Assembly: GCF_023130475.1 (NCBI RefSeq)
Contig: NZ_JAKHEX010000019.1
Span: 1-44,931 of the forward strand
Direction of reading: 5' to 3'
DNA: 44,931 nucleotides
DNA from: Aciditerrimonas ferrireducens
Lineage (GTDB): Bacteria; Actinomycetota; Acidimicrobiia; Acidimicrobiales; UBA8190
Shown: positions 31,905 to 41,130 of the stretch, piece after piece
Position numbering within the stretch: the first letter of the stretch is position 1
Layout: each line of letters starts with the position of its first letter
The notes under the pieces: generated by a model
The model's input: the letters and a program-made list of their open reading frames with translations, nothing else
Told to the model about the DNA's origin: nothing
Database searches by the model: none
Position numbers and translations under genes: made by a program

Positions 31905-33263
31905 GTGGGGGCGTCCCAAGAGGCCGATCGGCTCGAAGGCGAGACCGTCGAGCTCCTCCAGACCCTCATCCGCAACGCCTGCGTGAACGACGGCTCGGAG
32001 GGCTCGGGTGAGGAGCACCGCAACGCCGCGGTGCTCACCGCCCTTCTCGAGGGCAGCGGCGTCGACCTGGAGCGCTACGAGCCCGCCCCCGGCCGGGTCT
32101 CGCTCGTGGCCAGTGTCGACCCGCCCCGGCCGGACGGCCCGGTCCTCGTCTACCTGGCTCACACCGACGTCGTGCCCGTCAGCCCCGAGGGCTGGCGCCG
32201 GGACCCCTTCGGCGGCGAGCTGGTCGACGGCGAGGTCTGGGGCCGTGGGGCGGTCGACATGCTGAACCTGACGGCCACCATGGCCGTGGCCCTCCGTCAC
32301 CTCCTGGCCCGGGGCCGCCCGCCCTGTGGTCTGGTCTACGTAGCGGTGGCCGACGAGGAGGCCGGCGGGCACCTCGGGGCGAAGTGGCTCGTCGAGCACC
32401 TGCCCCTTTTGCGCCGGGTCCACGGGGTGGTCTCGGAGTTCGGCGGCATGCCGCTTCGCACCCCCTCGGGGGCCACGAAGCTGCCGGTGGTCGTGGCCGA
32501 GAAGGGCGTGAACTGGACCCGCCTCGTGGTCCACGGCCGGCCCGGCCACGGCTCGCAGCCCTTTGGGGCCGACAACGCCCTGGCCAAGGCGGCGCTCGTC
32601 GTCCAGCGCCTCCTGGCCAGCGAGCCCGAGGTCCGGGTCCTGCCGGTCTGGGAGGCCTACGTCGCGGGCCTCGGCCTGCCCCCTGAGCTCACCGAGGCCC
32701 TCCTCGACCCCGCCGGGGTGGACCGGGTCCTCCCCGAGCTGCCCCAGGCCCTGGCCGCCCAGGCCCACGCCGCCACCCGGGCCACCTTCACCCCGACGGT
32801 GGCCCACGGCGGGACGAAGACGAACGTCATCCCCGACCGGGTCGAGCTCGAGGTCGACATCCGCATCCTGCCCGGCGAGGACCCCGCCGAGGTGCCGGCC
32901 CGGCTGGCCGCTGCCCTCGGGGACCTGGCCCCCTCGGTCGAGATCGACCAGCGCCACCGGGACCCAGGCAGCGAGTCGCCCACCGACACGCCCCTCTGGC
33001 ACGCCCTGGCCCGCAGCGCCCAGCAGATCGTGCCGGGCAGCGAGCTCCTGCCCTTCCTGGTCGCCGGGGGCACCGACTCCCGGTTCTTCCGGGCCCTCGG
33101 CGTCCCCGCCTACGGGTTCGGGCTCTTCAGCGAGCGCCTCCCCCTCGGGGACTTCCAGGCCATGTTCCACGGCAACGACGAGCGGGTCGACGTCGAGTCC
33201 CTACGCCGCTCGGCCGAGCTCTTCGCCGCCCTGCCCGGCCACTTCGCCGACCTCGCCGGCTGA
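31905..33263 (+). CDS. M20-family metallopeptidase
   Basis: A 452-residue cytoplasmic zinc hydrolase (M20/ArgE/DapE/ACY1 group). First metal ligand and adjacent Asp in YLAHTDVVP (His86, Asp88), bridging Asp118 in GRGAVDML, catalytic and ligand Glu pair in ADEEAGG (151-152), dimerisation lid segment GRPGHGSQPF, and GGTDSRFFR near the C-terminus with the final His in FHGNDERV. Hydrolyses an amide bond of a peptide or N-acyl amino acid; specificity unknown. The GTG start fits the leaderless promoter; the frame is open far upstream but antisense to the channel-like gene. Confidence 0.88.
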   Translation: MGASQEADRLEGETVELLQTLIRNACVNDGSEGSGEEHRNAAVLTALLEGSGVDLERYEPAPGRVSLVASVDPPRPDGPVLVYLAHTDVVPVSPEGWRRDPFGGELVDGEVWGRGAVDMLNLTATMAVALRHLLARGRPPCGLVYVAVADEEAGGHLGAKWLVEHLPLLRRVHGVVSEFGGMPLRTPSGATKLPVVVAEKGVNWTRLVVHGRPGHGSQPFGADNALAKAALVVQRLLASEPEVRVLPVWEAYVAGLGLPPELTEALLDPAGVDRVLPELPQALAAQAHAATRATFTPTVAHGGTKTNVIPDRVELEVDIRILPGEDPAEVPARLAAALGDLAPSVEIDQRHRDPGSESPTDTPLWHALARSAQQIVPGSELLPFLVAGGTDSRFFRALGVPAYGFGLFSERLPLGDFQAMFHGNDERVDVESLRRSAELFAALPGHFADLAG

Positions 33264-33301
33264 AGCCGGCTGAACGGGTCGCCGGGGGCCCCGAGCCCCG
33301 G
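33255..33301. terminator. Duplicated stop region and hairpin between convergent genes
   Basis: GCCGGCTGAA is tandemly repeated (33255-33264, 33265-33274) across the M20 stop codon. CCGGGG (33282-33287) and CCCCGG (33296-33301) can form a 6-bp stem with an 8-nt loop before the convergent synthetase stop. Weak terminator candidate. Confidence 0.35.
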
Positions 33302-33318
33302 TCCGTGGCCTGCTGGTC

Positions 33319-35526
33319 TCAGCGGCTCGGTGAGGGGTCGGCCTCGGCGGCCGGGGTGGCCCAGACCACGAGCGCGTCGAGGGCCCAGGCCCCCTCGGGG
33401 GTGGCGAGGAGGGGGTTGAGCTCCACGGTGTCCAGGGCATCCCCCAGGGCCTGGCCCAGGCGGGCGAGCGCCCCGATGGCCGCCAGGAGGGCCTGCTGGT
33501 CGACCGGCGGCCGACCCCGGGCCCCGGCCAGGAGCCGGCCGATCCGGAGCCCGGTCAGCGCGTCTGCGACGTCGTCGGGCTGCGCGGGCAAGGGGAGGAG
33601 GGCCCGGTCCGCCAGGAGCTCCACCAGGGTGCCGCCCGCCCCGAGCACCAGGAACGAACCGAGGCGCGGGTCCCGCTGGACCGCCGCCAGCAGCTCCACC
33701 CCGCCCCGCTTGAGCGGCGAGACCAGCAGGCCAGCACCTTCGACGCCCTGCCGCGCCGCCAGCTCGAGGAGTCGCAGGGCGGCGGCCCGGAGCTCCTCGG
33801 GGCGGCGCAGGTCCAGGGCCACCCCGCCGAGGTCCGAGCGGTGGGCCAGGCCGGGGGCCACGAGCTTCAGCACCACCGGCCAGCCGAGCCGGTCTGCCGC
33901 CGCCAGGGCCTCCTCGGGGTCCCGGGCGGTTTCGGCCGGCACCAGGGGGATCCCGTGGTCGGCCAAGAGCCCCCGGGCGACCAGCTCCCCCCAGACGCCC
34001 CGGGCCCCGGGGGGTGGGGCCAGGGTGCCGACCGGCGGGGGCGGTGGCCGGTCCAGGCGCCGTTCCCGGCGCTCCTGCCAGCGCATGGCCCGTCCCAGGG
34101 CCCCCATGCCGTGCTCGATCCCGTCCAGCAGGTGGAGGTCGAACCGGGCGGCCAGCTCCCCGGCGAAACCCCCCAGGTCGCCGCCCCCGCTGGCCTGCAG
34201 CACGACCGGCACCGCCGAGCCGGCCTGGAGGGCGGCCACCTGGGCCAGCCGGGCCACGAGCGGGCTCGGGTCCGCCGGGGCCACCCGGGGCAGGCTGAGC
34301 TGGAACAGCAGGGTGTCGAAGGTGCCCGGGGCGTCCGCTGCCACCACCTCCAGGGCCCGCAGCGAGAGGGTCGGGTCGACCACCACGTAGCCGGTCACGT
34401 CCAGGGGGTTCCGCAGGGCGGCGAAGCTCGGCAGGCGCTCCCCGAGCGCCGCCTGGGTGGCCGCCGGGAAGGGGGGCAGCTCGAAGCCCTCGTCCGAGGC
34501 CCGGTCGGCGATGAGGTCGCAGGCCCCGCCCGACACCGCCACGACCCCCAGCCGGCGCCCCAGCCGCCGGGGCCTCGGGCCGCGCTGGAGGGCGGCGAGG
34601 AGGCCGGCGGTGGCCAGCAGGTCCTCCAGGCTGTCCACCGGCACCACCCCCAGGTGCTCCAGGAAGGCCCGGGTGCGGGCGGCGTCCCCGGCGACCGCCC
34701 CGGTGTGGGCCAGGGCGGCCGCCTGGCCGGCCTGGGAACGGCCCACGTGGAGGGCCACCACCGGCTTGCCGGCGGCCAGGGCGGCCGAAGCGGCCTCGGC
34801 GAAGCGCTTGGGGGAGCGGATGGTCTCCAGGAACAGGGCCACCGCCGTCGTCGCGGGGTCCTCCACCAGGTAGGCCAGGACGTCGGCCACCTCGAGGACC
34901 GCCTCGTTGCCGCTCGCCACCACCAGGCTCGGCCGGATCGCCCGGGCCTGGGCCATGGCCAGCACCACGCTCGCCAGCCCCCCGCTCTGCAGGGCGATGC
35001 CCAGGGGCCCGGGCCGCAGGGGTTCGGGGAGCGGCAGGCCGTAGGGGCAGCAGCCGACGCTGGCGTGCACGAAGCCGTTGCCGTTCGGCCCGAGGACCAC
35101 GAGGTCCCGCTCCTCGGCCAGGGCCACCAGCTCGGCCTCCCGGGCCTGGCCGGCCGGGCCGGCCTCGGCGAACCCGGCGGTCAGGACCACGGCGTGGCGG
35201 ACCCCGAGGTCGGCAGCCTCGACGAGGACCCCCAGGACCGCCTCGGTGGGCACCATGACGAACAGCAGGTCCGGCAGCTCGGGCAGGGCCGAGAGGGACG
35301 GGTAGGCCGCCTGGCCGTGGACCACCCGGTGGCGCGGATGGACCAGGTAGACCGGCCGGTCCCCGGCGTGGGCCCGCCAGTTCTCGAAGGTTGCCTGGGA
35401 CCACCGGGACGCGTCCGTGGCCCCCACCAGGGCCAGGGAACGGGGCCGGAAGAACGCCCCGAGCCGACCCGGGTCCAGTCGGCGCCGCCCTGCCCCCCGG
35501 CGAGCGGCTCCCGTCGTGCTCCCCAT
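33319..35526 (-). CDS. ADP-forming acyl-CoA (acetate-CoA ligase-like) synthetase, fused alpha-beta form
   Basis: A 735-residue protein: CoA-binding domain (about 20-130, SLALVGATDAS at 30-40), succinyl-CoA-synthetase-like ligase domain with phosphorylated-histidine segment AHTGAVAGD (His274), and a C-terminal ATP-grasp domain (about 520-735; GWPVVLKLVAPGLAHRSDLGGVAL, LLVSPL, VLGAGGTLVELL, VELNPLL). This is the NDP-forming type that interconverts acyl-CoA + ADP + Pi and acid + ATP. ATG 35526 is preceded by GGGGGAGGGGCG. Divergent from the beta-oxidation genes across 235 bp, suggesting it charges, or recovers energy from, the acid handled by them. Confidence 0.88.
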   Translation of the reverse strand: MGSTTGAARRGAGRRRLDPGRLGAFFRPRSLALVGATDASRWSQATFENWRAHAGDRPVYLVHPRHRVVHGQAAYPSLSALPELPDLLFVMVPTEAVLGVLVEAADLGVRHAVVLTAGFAEAGPAGQAREAELVALAEERDLVVLGPNGNGFVHASVGCCPYGLPLPEPLRPGPLGIALQSGGLASVVLAMAQARAIRPSLVVASGNEAVLEVADVLAYLVEDPATTAVALFLETIRSPKRFAEAASAALAAGKPVVALHVGRSQAGQAAALAHTGAVAGDAARTRAFLEHLGVVPVDSLEDLLATAGLLAALQRGPRPRRLGRRLGVVAVSGGACDLIADRASDEGFELPPFPAATQAALGERLPSFAALRNPLDVTGYVVVDPTLSLRALEVVAADAPGTFDTLLFQLSLPRVAPADPSPLVARLAQVAALQAGSAVPVVLQASGGGDLGGFAGELAARFDLHLLDGIEHGMGALGRAMRWQERRERRLDRPPPPPVGTLAPPPGARGVWGELVARGLLADHGIPLVPAETARDPEEALAAADRLGWPVVLKLVAPGLAHRSDLGGVALDLRRPEELRAAALRLLELAARQGVEGAGLLVSPLKRGGVELLAAVQRDPRLGSFLVLGAGGTLVELLADRALLPLPAQPDDVADALTGLRIGRLLAGARGRPPVDQQALLAAIGALARLGQALGDALDTVELNPLLATPEGAWALDALVVWATPAAEADPSPSR

Positions 35527-35761
35527 CGCCCCTCCCCCGAGGCGCCCCCGTCGGGTGCCCTTTGGCTGATTCTCCGCCCGCCCCGGGTCCCTCGCAACGA
35601 CCCTCGCCCGCCTCGGCCGACCACCTGGGCCCAGCAGCCGGGGTCCGCCGGGCCGCAGCCGTGCGTCGTGTTCCGAACAGGTACCTCTCCGGTTGACGCT
35701 CAGCGCCCTTCGGTTCACCATGGGAGGGCGGGCGTGGGGTCCGCCGGGCCGGGGAGGGGCG

Positions 35762-36586
35762 ATGGGCGAGGGCCTGCTCGAGGGGAAGGTGGCCGTGGTG
35801 ACCGGCGCCAGCCGGGGCATCGGGGCGGCCATCGCCGAGCGCCTCGGGGCCGAGGGGGCGACCGTGGTCCTCGCCGCCCGGACCGCCGAGCCCGGGGGCC
35901 ACCGGCTGCCCGGGTCCCTGGCCGAGACCGCCGAGGCGGTGCGCCGGGCCGGCGGCAAGGCCCTGGTCGTGCCGACCGACCTCGCCCGGGCCGAGGCCCG
36001 CGAGCACCTGGCAGCCGAGGCGGCCGCTGCCGGGCCGGTCGAGGTGCTGGTGCACAACGCCGCGGTGACCTTCTTCGAGCCGGTCGCCACCTTCGACCTG
36101 CGCCGGGCCCAGCTCATGGTCGAGGTGCAGGTGCTGGCCGCCCTTCATTTGGCCCAGCTGGTGCTGCCCGCCATGCAGGAACGCCGCCGGGGCTGGATCT
36201 GCCTCGTCTCGTCCCTGGCCGCCCGCCACCCGGCCATGCCCCCGCCCGAGCGGGCCCGCCGGGGCGGTGGCACCGTCTACGGCATGGTGAAGGCGGCCCT
36301 CGAACGCCTGGCCACCGGCCTGGCCGCCGAGGTCTACGACCAGTGCATCGCGGTGAACGCGGTCGCCCCGGCCAGGGTGGTGCCGACCCCGGGGACCCGG
36401 TTCCACGGCCTGGTCCGCCCCGGGGACCCGACCCAAGAGCTCGAGGGGCCCGAGGTCATGGCCGAGGCGGTCGCGGCCCTCGTGACCGCCGACCCCCGGC
36501 AGTTGACCGGGCGGGTGGTCCTCTCCACCGAGCTCCTGGCCGAGCTGGGCCGTACGCCGCTGCCCCTTGCCGGGACGGGGGCCTGA
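35762..36586 (+). CDS. Short-chain dehydrogenase/reductase
   Basis: A 274-residue NAD(P)-dependent oxidoreductase with TGASRGIG (14-21) cofactor motif, HNAA, catalytic serine in CLVSSLAARHP and the YGMVKAALE (YxxxK) active site. ATG 35762 has GGGGAGGGGC upstream; a longer frame from 35693 lacks a Shine-Dalgarno. First of four genes reading together; its stop overlaps the next ATG (TGATG). In this setting it probably oxidises a 3-hydroxyacyl or related alcohol intermediate. Confidence 0.85.
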   Translation: MGEGLLEGKVAVVTGASRGIGAAIAERLGAEGATVVLAARTAEPGGHRLPGSLAETAEAVRRAGGKALVVPTDLARAEAREHLAAEAAAAGPVEVLVHNAAVTFFEPVATFDLRRAQLMVEVQVLAALHLAQLVLPAMQERRRGWICLVSSLAARHPAMPPPERARRGGGTVYGMVKAALERLATGLAAEVYDQCIAVNAVAPARVVPTPGTRFHGLVRPGDPTQELEGPEVMAEAVAALVTADPRQLTGRVVLSTELLAELGRTPLPLAGTGA

Positions 36587-37542
36587 TGGGGATCCTCGAG
36601 GGCCGGGTCGCCCTGGTCACCGGGGCGGGGCGGGGCATCGGGGCGGCCGTGGCCCGCCTGCTCGCCGCCGAGGGGGCCGCGGTGGTGGTGAGCGACCTCG
36701 GGGTCGCCCTCGACGGGAGCGGCCCGAGCGACCAGCCCGCCCAGCAGGTCGCCGAGGAGATCCGCCGGGCCGGGGGCGAGGCGCTCCCCGACGCCACCGA
36801 TGTCGTCGACTTCGGGGCCTGCGCCGCCCTGGTCGAGCGGGCCGTCGAGGCCTACGGCCACCTCGACGTGGTGGTGACCGCGGCCGGGATCCTCCGGGAC
36901 CGCATGCTGTTCAACCTCAGCGAGGCGGACTGGGACGCGGTGGTGGCGGTCCACCTGAAGGGCACCTTCAACGTGGCCCGCCACGCCGCGGTCTGGTGGC
37001 GGGCACAGCGGAACCCCGAGGGCCACTACCGCCTGGTCACCTTCACCTCCGGTTCGGGCCTCCACGGGGCCCCCGGCCAGCCGAACTACGCGGCGGCGAA
37101 GATGGGGATCGTCGGCTTCACCTTCAGCTGCGCGAACGCCCTCGGCCGCTATGGGGTCACGGCGAACGCCGTTGCCCCGGCGGCCGCCACCCGCATGACC
37201 GAGTCCATCCCCGCGGAGCGCCGGCGGGGCGGCCCGGGGGCCGACGACCGCTCCCCGGAGCGGATCGCACCGCTGGTCTGCTATCTGGCCAGCACCCGTT
37301 CGGACTGGTTGACCGGGCAGGTCCTCTCGGCCCGGGGCACCCAGATCGGCCTCTACGCCATGCCCCAGGTCACCCGCCAGGTCACCTGGGCCGGCGAGCT
37401 CGACCTGGAGGGGATCTTCTCGGCCCTCGAGCGCAGCTTCCGGCCCGCGGTCGCCGGCGCCCAGGCGTCCCGCGCAGCCGAGCTGGCAGCCCAGGCCAGC
37501 GCAGCCGGCGAACCGGTCGGCACGAGCGACGCAAAGGAGTGA
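36586..37542 (+). CDS. Short-chain dehydrogenase/reductase, 3-hydroxyacyl-CoA dehydrogenase-like
   Basis: A 318-residue SDR with VTGAGRGIG (11-19), an extra ALDGSGPSDQPAQQVAEEIRRAGG insert after the second strand, FTSGSGLHG and NYAAAKMGIVGFT (YxxxK). The insert and the ending resemble the dehydrogenase half of peroxisomal multifunctional enzyme type 2 (HSD17B4) and bacterial relatives, which oxidise (3R)-hydroxyacyl-CoA. ATG overlaps the previous stop. The hydratase-2-like gene follows after 4 nt. Confidence 0.86.
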   Translation: MGILEGRVALVTGAGRGIGAAVARLLAAEGAAVVVSDLGVALDGSGPSDQPAQQVAEEIRRAGGEALPDATDVVDFGACAALVERAVEAYGHLDVVVTAAGILRDRMLFNLSEADWDAVVAVHLKGTFNVARHAAVWWRAQRNPEGHYRLVTFTSGSGLHGAPGQPNYAAAKMGIVGFTFSCANALGRYGVTANAVAPAAATRMTESIPAERRRGGPGADDRSPERIAPLVCYLASTRSDWLTGQVLSARGTQIGLYAMPQVTRQVTWAGELDLEGIFSALERSFRPAVAGAQASRAAELAAQASAAGEPVGTSDAKE

Positions 37543-37546
37543 GACC

Positions 37547-38410
37547 GTGGGGATCGACCCGTCGAAGGTCACCGGGGCGTGGAGCGAACCGGTCGAGCGG
37601 ACCTGGAGCGCCACCGACGCCATCCTCTACGCCCTCGGGGTCGGGGCGGCCGCCGAGGACCCCCTCGGGCCCGAACTGGCCTTCGTGAGCGAGCTGACCA
37701 CCGGCCGGCCCCAGCGGGTCCTCCCGACCTTCGCCACGATCGTCGGCCGGCCCCCGGTGCGGGTCTCGGACCTGGGGGAGGTCGACCACCGGATGCTCGT
37801 CGACGGGGGCCGCCGGGTCCGCTGGTACCGGCCGCTGCCCCCCGAGGGCCGGGCCCTGGTCCGGGGACGGCTGGCCGGCGTCTACGACAAGGGCAGCGGG
37901 GCCCTCCTGGTGAGCCAGGCCGAGCTGCGGGACGCCGAGGACGGGGAGCTGCTCTGCACCCTCGAAGCCCAGGCCTTCCTCCGGGGGGCCGGCGGCTTCG
38001 GCGGGGACCGGGGCCCGAGCGGCCCTCGGCACCAGCCGCCCGAGCGGCCCCCCGACGAGGTGGTCACCCTCCGGACCCGGCCCGACCAAGCCCTCCTCTA
38101 CCGGCTCTCGGGGGACCGGAACCCCTTGCACGCCGACCCGGCCTTCGCTGAGGCAGCCGGGTTCCCCCGGCCGATCCTCCACGGCCTGTGCACCTTCGGC
38201 TTCACCGGCCGGGCCCTGCTCCAGGCGCTCTGCGACCACGACCCGGCCCGGCTGGTGGCCATGGAGGGCCGGTTCTCGAAGCCGGTCTACCCCGGCGAGT
38301 CCCTGGCGGTCAGCATCTGGCGGGACGAGCAGGGGGCGATCTTCCAGACCACCGCCAGCTCCGGGCAGGTGGTCGTCGACCAGGGCCGCTGCGAGGTGGC
38401 GGCCCTCTAG
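37547..38410 (+). CDS. MaoC-family enoyl-CoA hydratase 2 (MFE-2-like)
   Basis: A 287-residue double-hotdog hydratase. The C-terminal repeat carries the hydratase-2 motif: Asp190 and His195 in SGDRNPLHADPAFAEAAGF (active dyad) and HGLCTFG (His212). The N-terminal repeat (about 20-145) has decayed catalytic residues, as in HSD17B4 and mycobacterial hydratases. It adds water to trans-2-enoyl-CoA giving (3R)-hydroxyacyl-CoA, the substrate expected for the upstream SDR. GTG start, AAAGGAG 7 nt upstream. Confidence 0.9.
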   Translation: MGIDPSKVTGAWSEPVERTWSATDAILYALGVGAAAEDPLGPELAFVSELTTGRPQRVLPTFATIVGRPPVRVSDLGEVDHRMLVDGGRRVRWYRPLPPEGRALVRGRLAGVYDKGSGALLVSQAELRDAEDGELLCTLEAQAFLRGAGGFGGDRGPSGPRHQPPERPPDEVVTLRTRPDQALLYRLSGDRNPLHADPAFAEAAGFPRPILHGLCTFGFTGRALLQALCDHDPARLVAMEGRFSKPVYPGESLAVSIWRDEQGAIFQTTASSGQVVVDQGRCEVAAL

Positions 38411-38424
38411 AGGGGGTGGGGACC

Positions 38425-39648
38425 GTGGAGCTCGACCTGGGACCGCGGGCCGAGGCGTTCCGGGCGGAGATCCGGGAGTGGATCGCCGAGGCGGCACCAC
38501 CGGAGCTGGCCCACCTGGCCGACTGGTGGGCGCCGCTCATGGCCGGGGCGAGCCGCCGCCGGCTGGAGGCCGCCGAGCAGCACCCGGCGTATCGCACCTG
38601 GGAGGAGCGCTGCGCCGAAGCCCGCCTCATCTGCCCCCAGTGGCCCGCGGAGGTCGGCGGGCGGGGGCTCGGGCCCCTGGAGATGGCCGTGCTGCACGAG
38701 GAGTTCCACCGGGCCGGGGTGCCGAGGATCACCCGGGGCATGGGGGAGAGCCTGGTGGGGCCCTCGGTCATCGTCCACGGCACCCCCGAGCAGCGGGCCC
38801 GGTTCCTGCCCCGCATCATCGACGGCACCGACCGCTACTGCCAGGGGTTCTCCGAGCCGGGCCACGGCTCGGACCTCGCCGGGGTCGAGACCCGCGGGGT
38901 GGTGGACGGGGACGAGATCGTCATCACCGGGCAGAAGGTCTGGACCTCGGGAGCCCAGCGGGCCACCATGATCTTCGTCCTCTGCCGCACCGACCCGGCG
39001 GCCCCCAAGCACCGGGGCCTCTCCTACGTCCTTGTGCCCATGGCCGGCAACCACATCGAGGTGCGGCCCATCCGCCAGCTGACCGGCGGGGCCGAGTTCT
39101 GCGCCGAGTTCCTCGACGGGGCCCGGGCCCCGCTCGGCAACGTCATCGGCGGGCTCCACAACGGCTGGCGGGTCGCCATGACCACCCTCGGCAACGAGCG
39201 CGGCGGCCGGGCTGCGGTGGCGCACCTGAGCTTCGAACGGGAGTTCTGGGACCTCGTCGCCGAGGCCCACAAGCGGGGCCGCACCGCCGACCCCCTGGTC
39301 CGCCAGCGCCTCGCCTGGGCCTACACCCAGGTGCAGCTCATGCGCTTCTCGGGTCTGCGGCTGCTGGCCACCCTGGCCAACCAGCGGGAGCCGGGCCCCG
39401 AGGCGTCGGTGGCGAAGCTCCAGTGGAGCGAGTACCACCGGGCCTTCGGGGAGCTGGCCCTCGACCTGCTCGGCGAGGAGGGCACCCTCGCCGGGGAGCC
39501 CGAGGACCCCGGTGGGCGCCTCGGGCGCTGGCAGGAGGTGTTCCTCCTCTCCCGGGCCGGCACCATCTACTCGGGGACCAGCGAGATCCAGCGCAACATC
39601 GTGGCCGAGCGGGCCCTCGGCCTGCCCAAGGACCCGCCAGTCGCCTAG
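38425..39648 (+). CDS. Acyl-CoA dehydrogenase
   Basis: A 407-residue FAD enzyme with the family layout: helical N-terminal domain, ICPQWPAEVGGRGLGPLEMAVLHEEF, the FAD/substrate strand QGFSEPGHGSDLAGVETRGVVDGDEIVITGQKVWTSGA (starting near residue 140) and the closing IYSGTSEIQRNIVAERALGLP. The MCAD catalytic Glu position (YEGT) is Ser here (YSGT), so the base must be elsewhere, as in isovaleryl-CoA-type enzymes. GTG 38425 is close to GGGGGTGGGG upstream. Last gene of the set SDR-SDR-MaoC-ACAD; together they provide dehydrogenation, hydration and oxidation; a thiolase is not visible in the window. Confidence 0.92.
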   Translation: MELDLGPRAEAFRAEIREWIAEAAPPELAHLADWWAPLMAGASRRRLEAAEQHPAYRTWEERCAEARLICPQWPAEVGGRGLGPLEMAVLHEEFHRAGVPRITRGMGESLVGPSVIVHGTPEQRARFLPRIIDGTDRYCQGFSEPGHGSDLAGVETRGVVDGDEIVITGQKVWTSGAQRATMIFVLCRTDPAAPKHRGLSYVLVPMAGNHIEVRPIRQLTGGAEFCAEFLDGARAPLGNVIGGLHNGWRVAMTTLGNERGGRAAVAHLSFEREFWDLVAEAHKRGRTADPLVRQRLAWAYTQVQLMRFSGLRLLATLANQREPGPEASVAKLQWSEYHRAFGELALDLLGEEGTLAGEPEDPGGRLGRWQEVFLLSRAGTIYSGTSEIQRNIVAERALGLPKDPPVA

Positions 39649-39653
39649 CGCCC

Positions 39654-40361
39654 TCAGCGGACCAGGGCGGCGAGGAGGACGGCCAGGAGGCCGCTCAGGA
39701 AGACCCCGTCGAAGGTGCCGGCCCCGCCGATGGAGACCACCGGGGCGCCGAGGCGGGCGATGCTCCGCAGGTGGGCCAGGTCGGCGCCGAGCAGGGTGCC
39801 GAGGGTCCCCCCGATGTAGGCCAGGGCCCCGGCGTGGTGCGTCGAGACCCCGAGGGCCACCAGGGCAGCCACGATCGGCGGCACGAGCCCCGGCAGGGCG
39901 ATGCCCAGGCCCGGCACCGGTCGGGCCAGGGCCAGGGCCGCGAGGAACACCGCGGCGAGGGGCACGAGCGGGCTCGCCCCGACCCCGGTCCGCCACCAGA
40001 CGTAGCCCGAGAGGGCCGTGGGGACCAGGGCACCGCCGACGTTCACCGCCAGGACCGTGTGGTCCTGGACCCGCCGGGGCACCAGCCACCGGACCCCCCA
40101 GGCCTGGACCACCGCCAGCTCGGTGCGCTCCCCGCCCCGCAGCCGGGCCACCGGCAGGTTCACCCCGGCGCCGAGGAAGCAGACCACCACGGTGGCCAGG
40201 GCCTGCAGCGGGGTGAGGCCCAGGCTGGCGAAGGTGGCGGCCAGGGCCCCGAGGGCCAAGAGCGCGACGACGGCCAGGGCCGGCAGGGCCAGCAGGAGAA
40301 GGAGCAGGGGGCCGAGCGGCCAGTAGTGCGGCCCGCCCCGGCCCCCGGGGCCCGGTCCCAC
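39654..40361 (-). CDS. DUF1614 membrane protein
   Basis: A 235-residue protein with about six hydrophobic segments, from PLLLLLLALPALAVVALLAL to FLSGLLAVLLAALV. NVGGALVPTALSGY and the ending SIGGAGTFDGVFLSGLLAVLLA are family-specific blocks; function unknown. GTG start 1 nt after the stop of the dienelactone hydrolase gene, so it is probably co-transcribed with it. Convergent with the acyl-CoA dehydrogenase gene, stops only 5 nt apart. Confidence 0.75.
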   Translation of the reverse strand: MGPGPGGRGGPHYWPLGPLLLLLLALPALAVVALLALGALAATFASLGLTPLQALATVVVCFLGAGVNLPVARLRGGERTELAVVQAWGVRWLVPRRVQDHTVLAVNVGGALVPTALSGYVWWRTGVGASPLVPLAAVFLAALALARPVPGLGIALPGLVPPIVAALVALGVSTHHAGALAYIGGTLGTLLGADLAHLRSIARLGAPVVSIGGAGTFDGVFLSGLLAVLLAALVR

Positions 40362-40362
40362 C

Positions 40363-41103
40363 TCAGGCGCCCGGCTCGCCCGGCGCCGGCGTCCCGGGCC
40401 CTTGCAGGTGGGTGGCGAAGAACGCCGCGATGCGCCGGCGAGCGTCCTCGTCGGCTTCCGGGTCGAAGCGGATCCCAGCGAGGGCCAGGAACGTCTCGCC
40501 GAGGCCCAGGGGGCCCCGGTGCAGGTTCATGAAGCCGTGGCCCGCCCCCGGGTACTCCCGGACGTCGTGGGGCACCCCGTTGGCCGCCAGCGCGGCCTGA
40601 AGGCGAGCGGCCGCGCCCTTCAGGGTCCGGTCCCGGCCCCCGAAGCTGCCGATCACCGGGCAGGCGCCCCGCAGGAGCGCCTCGGCGTCCTCGGGCACCT
40701 CCCCGTAGTTCACCGAGGAGGCGGCGTAGCCGCCCTGGCCGGCCAGGAGGAGGGCGAAGCCGCCGCCCAGGCAGAACCCGATGACCCCCACCCGCCCGGT
40801 GCAGGTCGGCTGGGCGGCCAGCCAGCTGCGCACCGCGTCGAGCTGCTCGAAGATCCGGCCCCGCCGGGCCCGGAGGGCCGAGAAGGCGGCCAGCACGCAG
40901 CGGGCCCGGCCCTCGGCGAAGAGGTCGGGGGCGGCGGCCAGGTACCCCTGGCCGGCCAGCCAGGCGGCCTGGCGGCGCAGGTCGGCGGTCATGCCGAAGA
41001 CGTCGTGGACCACCACCACCCCCGGCACGGGCCGGTCGGTGGGGGGGCCGACGAGGTGGACCGGGATCTGCCCGCCGGCGAAGGGGACCTGGACCTGGGG
41101 CAC
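40363..41103 (-). CDS. Dienelactone hydrolase family protein
   Basis: A 246-residue alpha/beta hydrolase with a Cys nucleophile: VIGFCLGGG (108-115, Cys111), Asp158 in FGGRDRT and His189 in GAGHGFMN, the DLH triad. Family members hydrolyse dienelactones in chloroaromatic catabolism, though many have other esterase roles. GTG start fits the leaderless pattern (TAGCAT, 7 nt). DUF1614 gene follows. Confidence 0.88.
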   Translation of the reverse strand: MPQVQVPFAGGQIPVHLVGPPTDRPVPGVVVVHDVFGMTADLRRQAAWLAGQGYLAAAPDLFAEGRARCVLAAFSALRARRGRIFEQLDAVRSWLAAQPTCTGRVGVIGFCLGGGFALLLAGQGGYAASSVNYGEVPEDAEALLRGACPVIGSFGGRDRTLKGAAARLQAALAANGVPHDVREYPGAGHGFMNLHRGPLGLGETFLALAGIRFDPEADEDARRRIAAFFATHLQGPGTPAPGEPGA

Positions 41104-41110
41104 GGCGGCG

Positions 41111-41116
41111 ATGCTA
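41111..41116 (-). promoter_or_regulatory. Candidate -10 box TAGCAT, leaderless
   Basis: On the minus strand TAGCAT is followed by 7 nt and the GTG at 41103. Confidence 0.5.
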
Positions 41117-41130
41117 CGGCCCGGGGGGCC

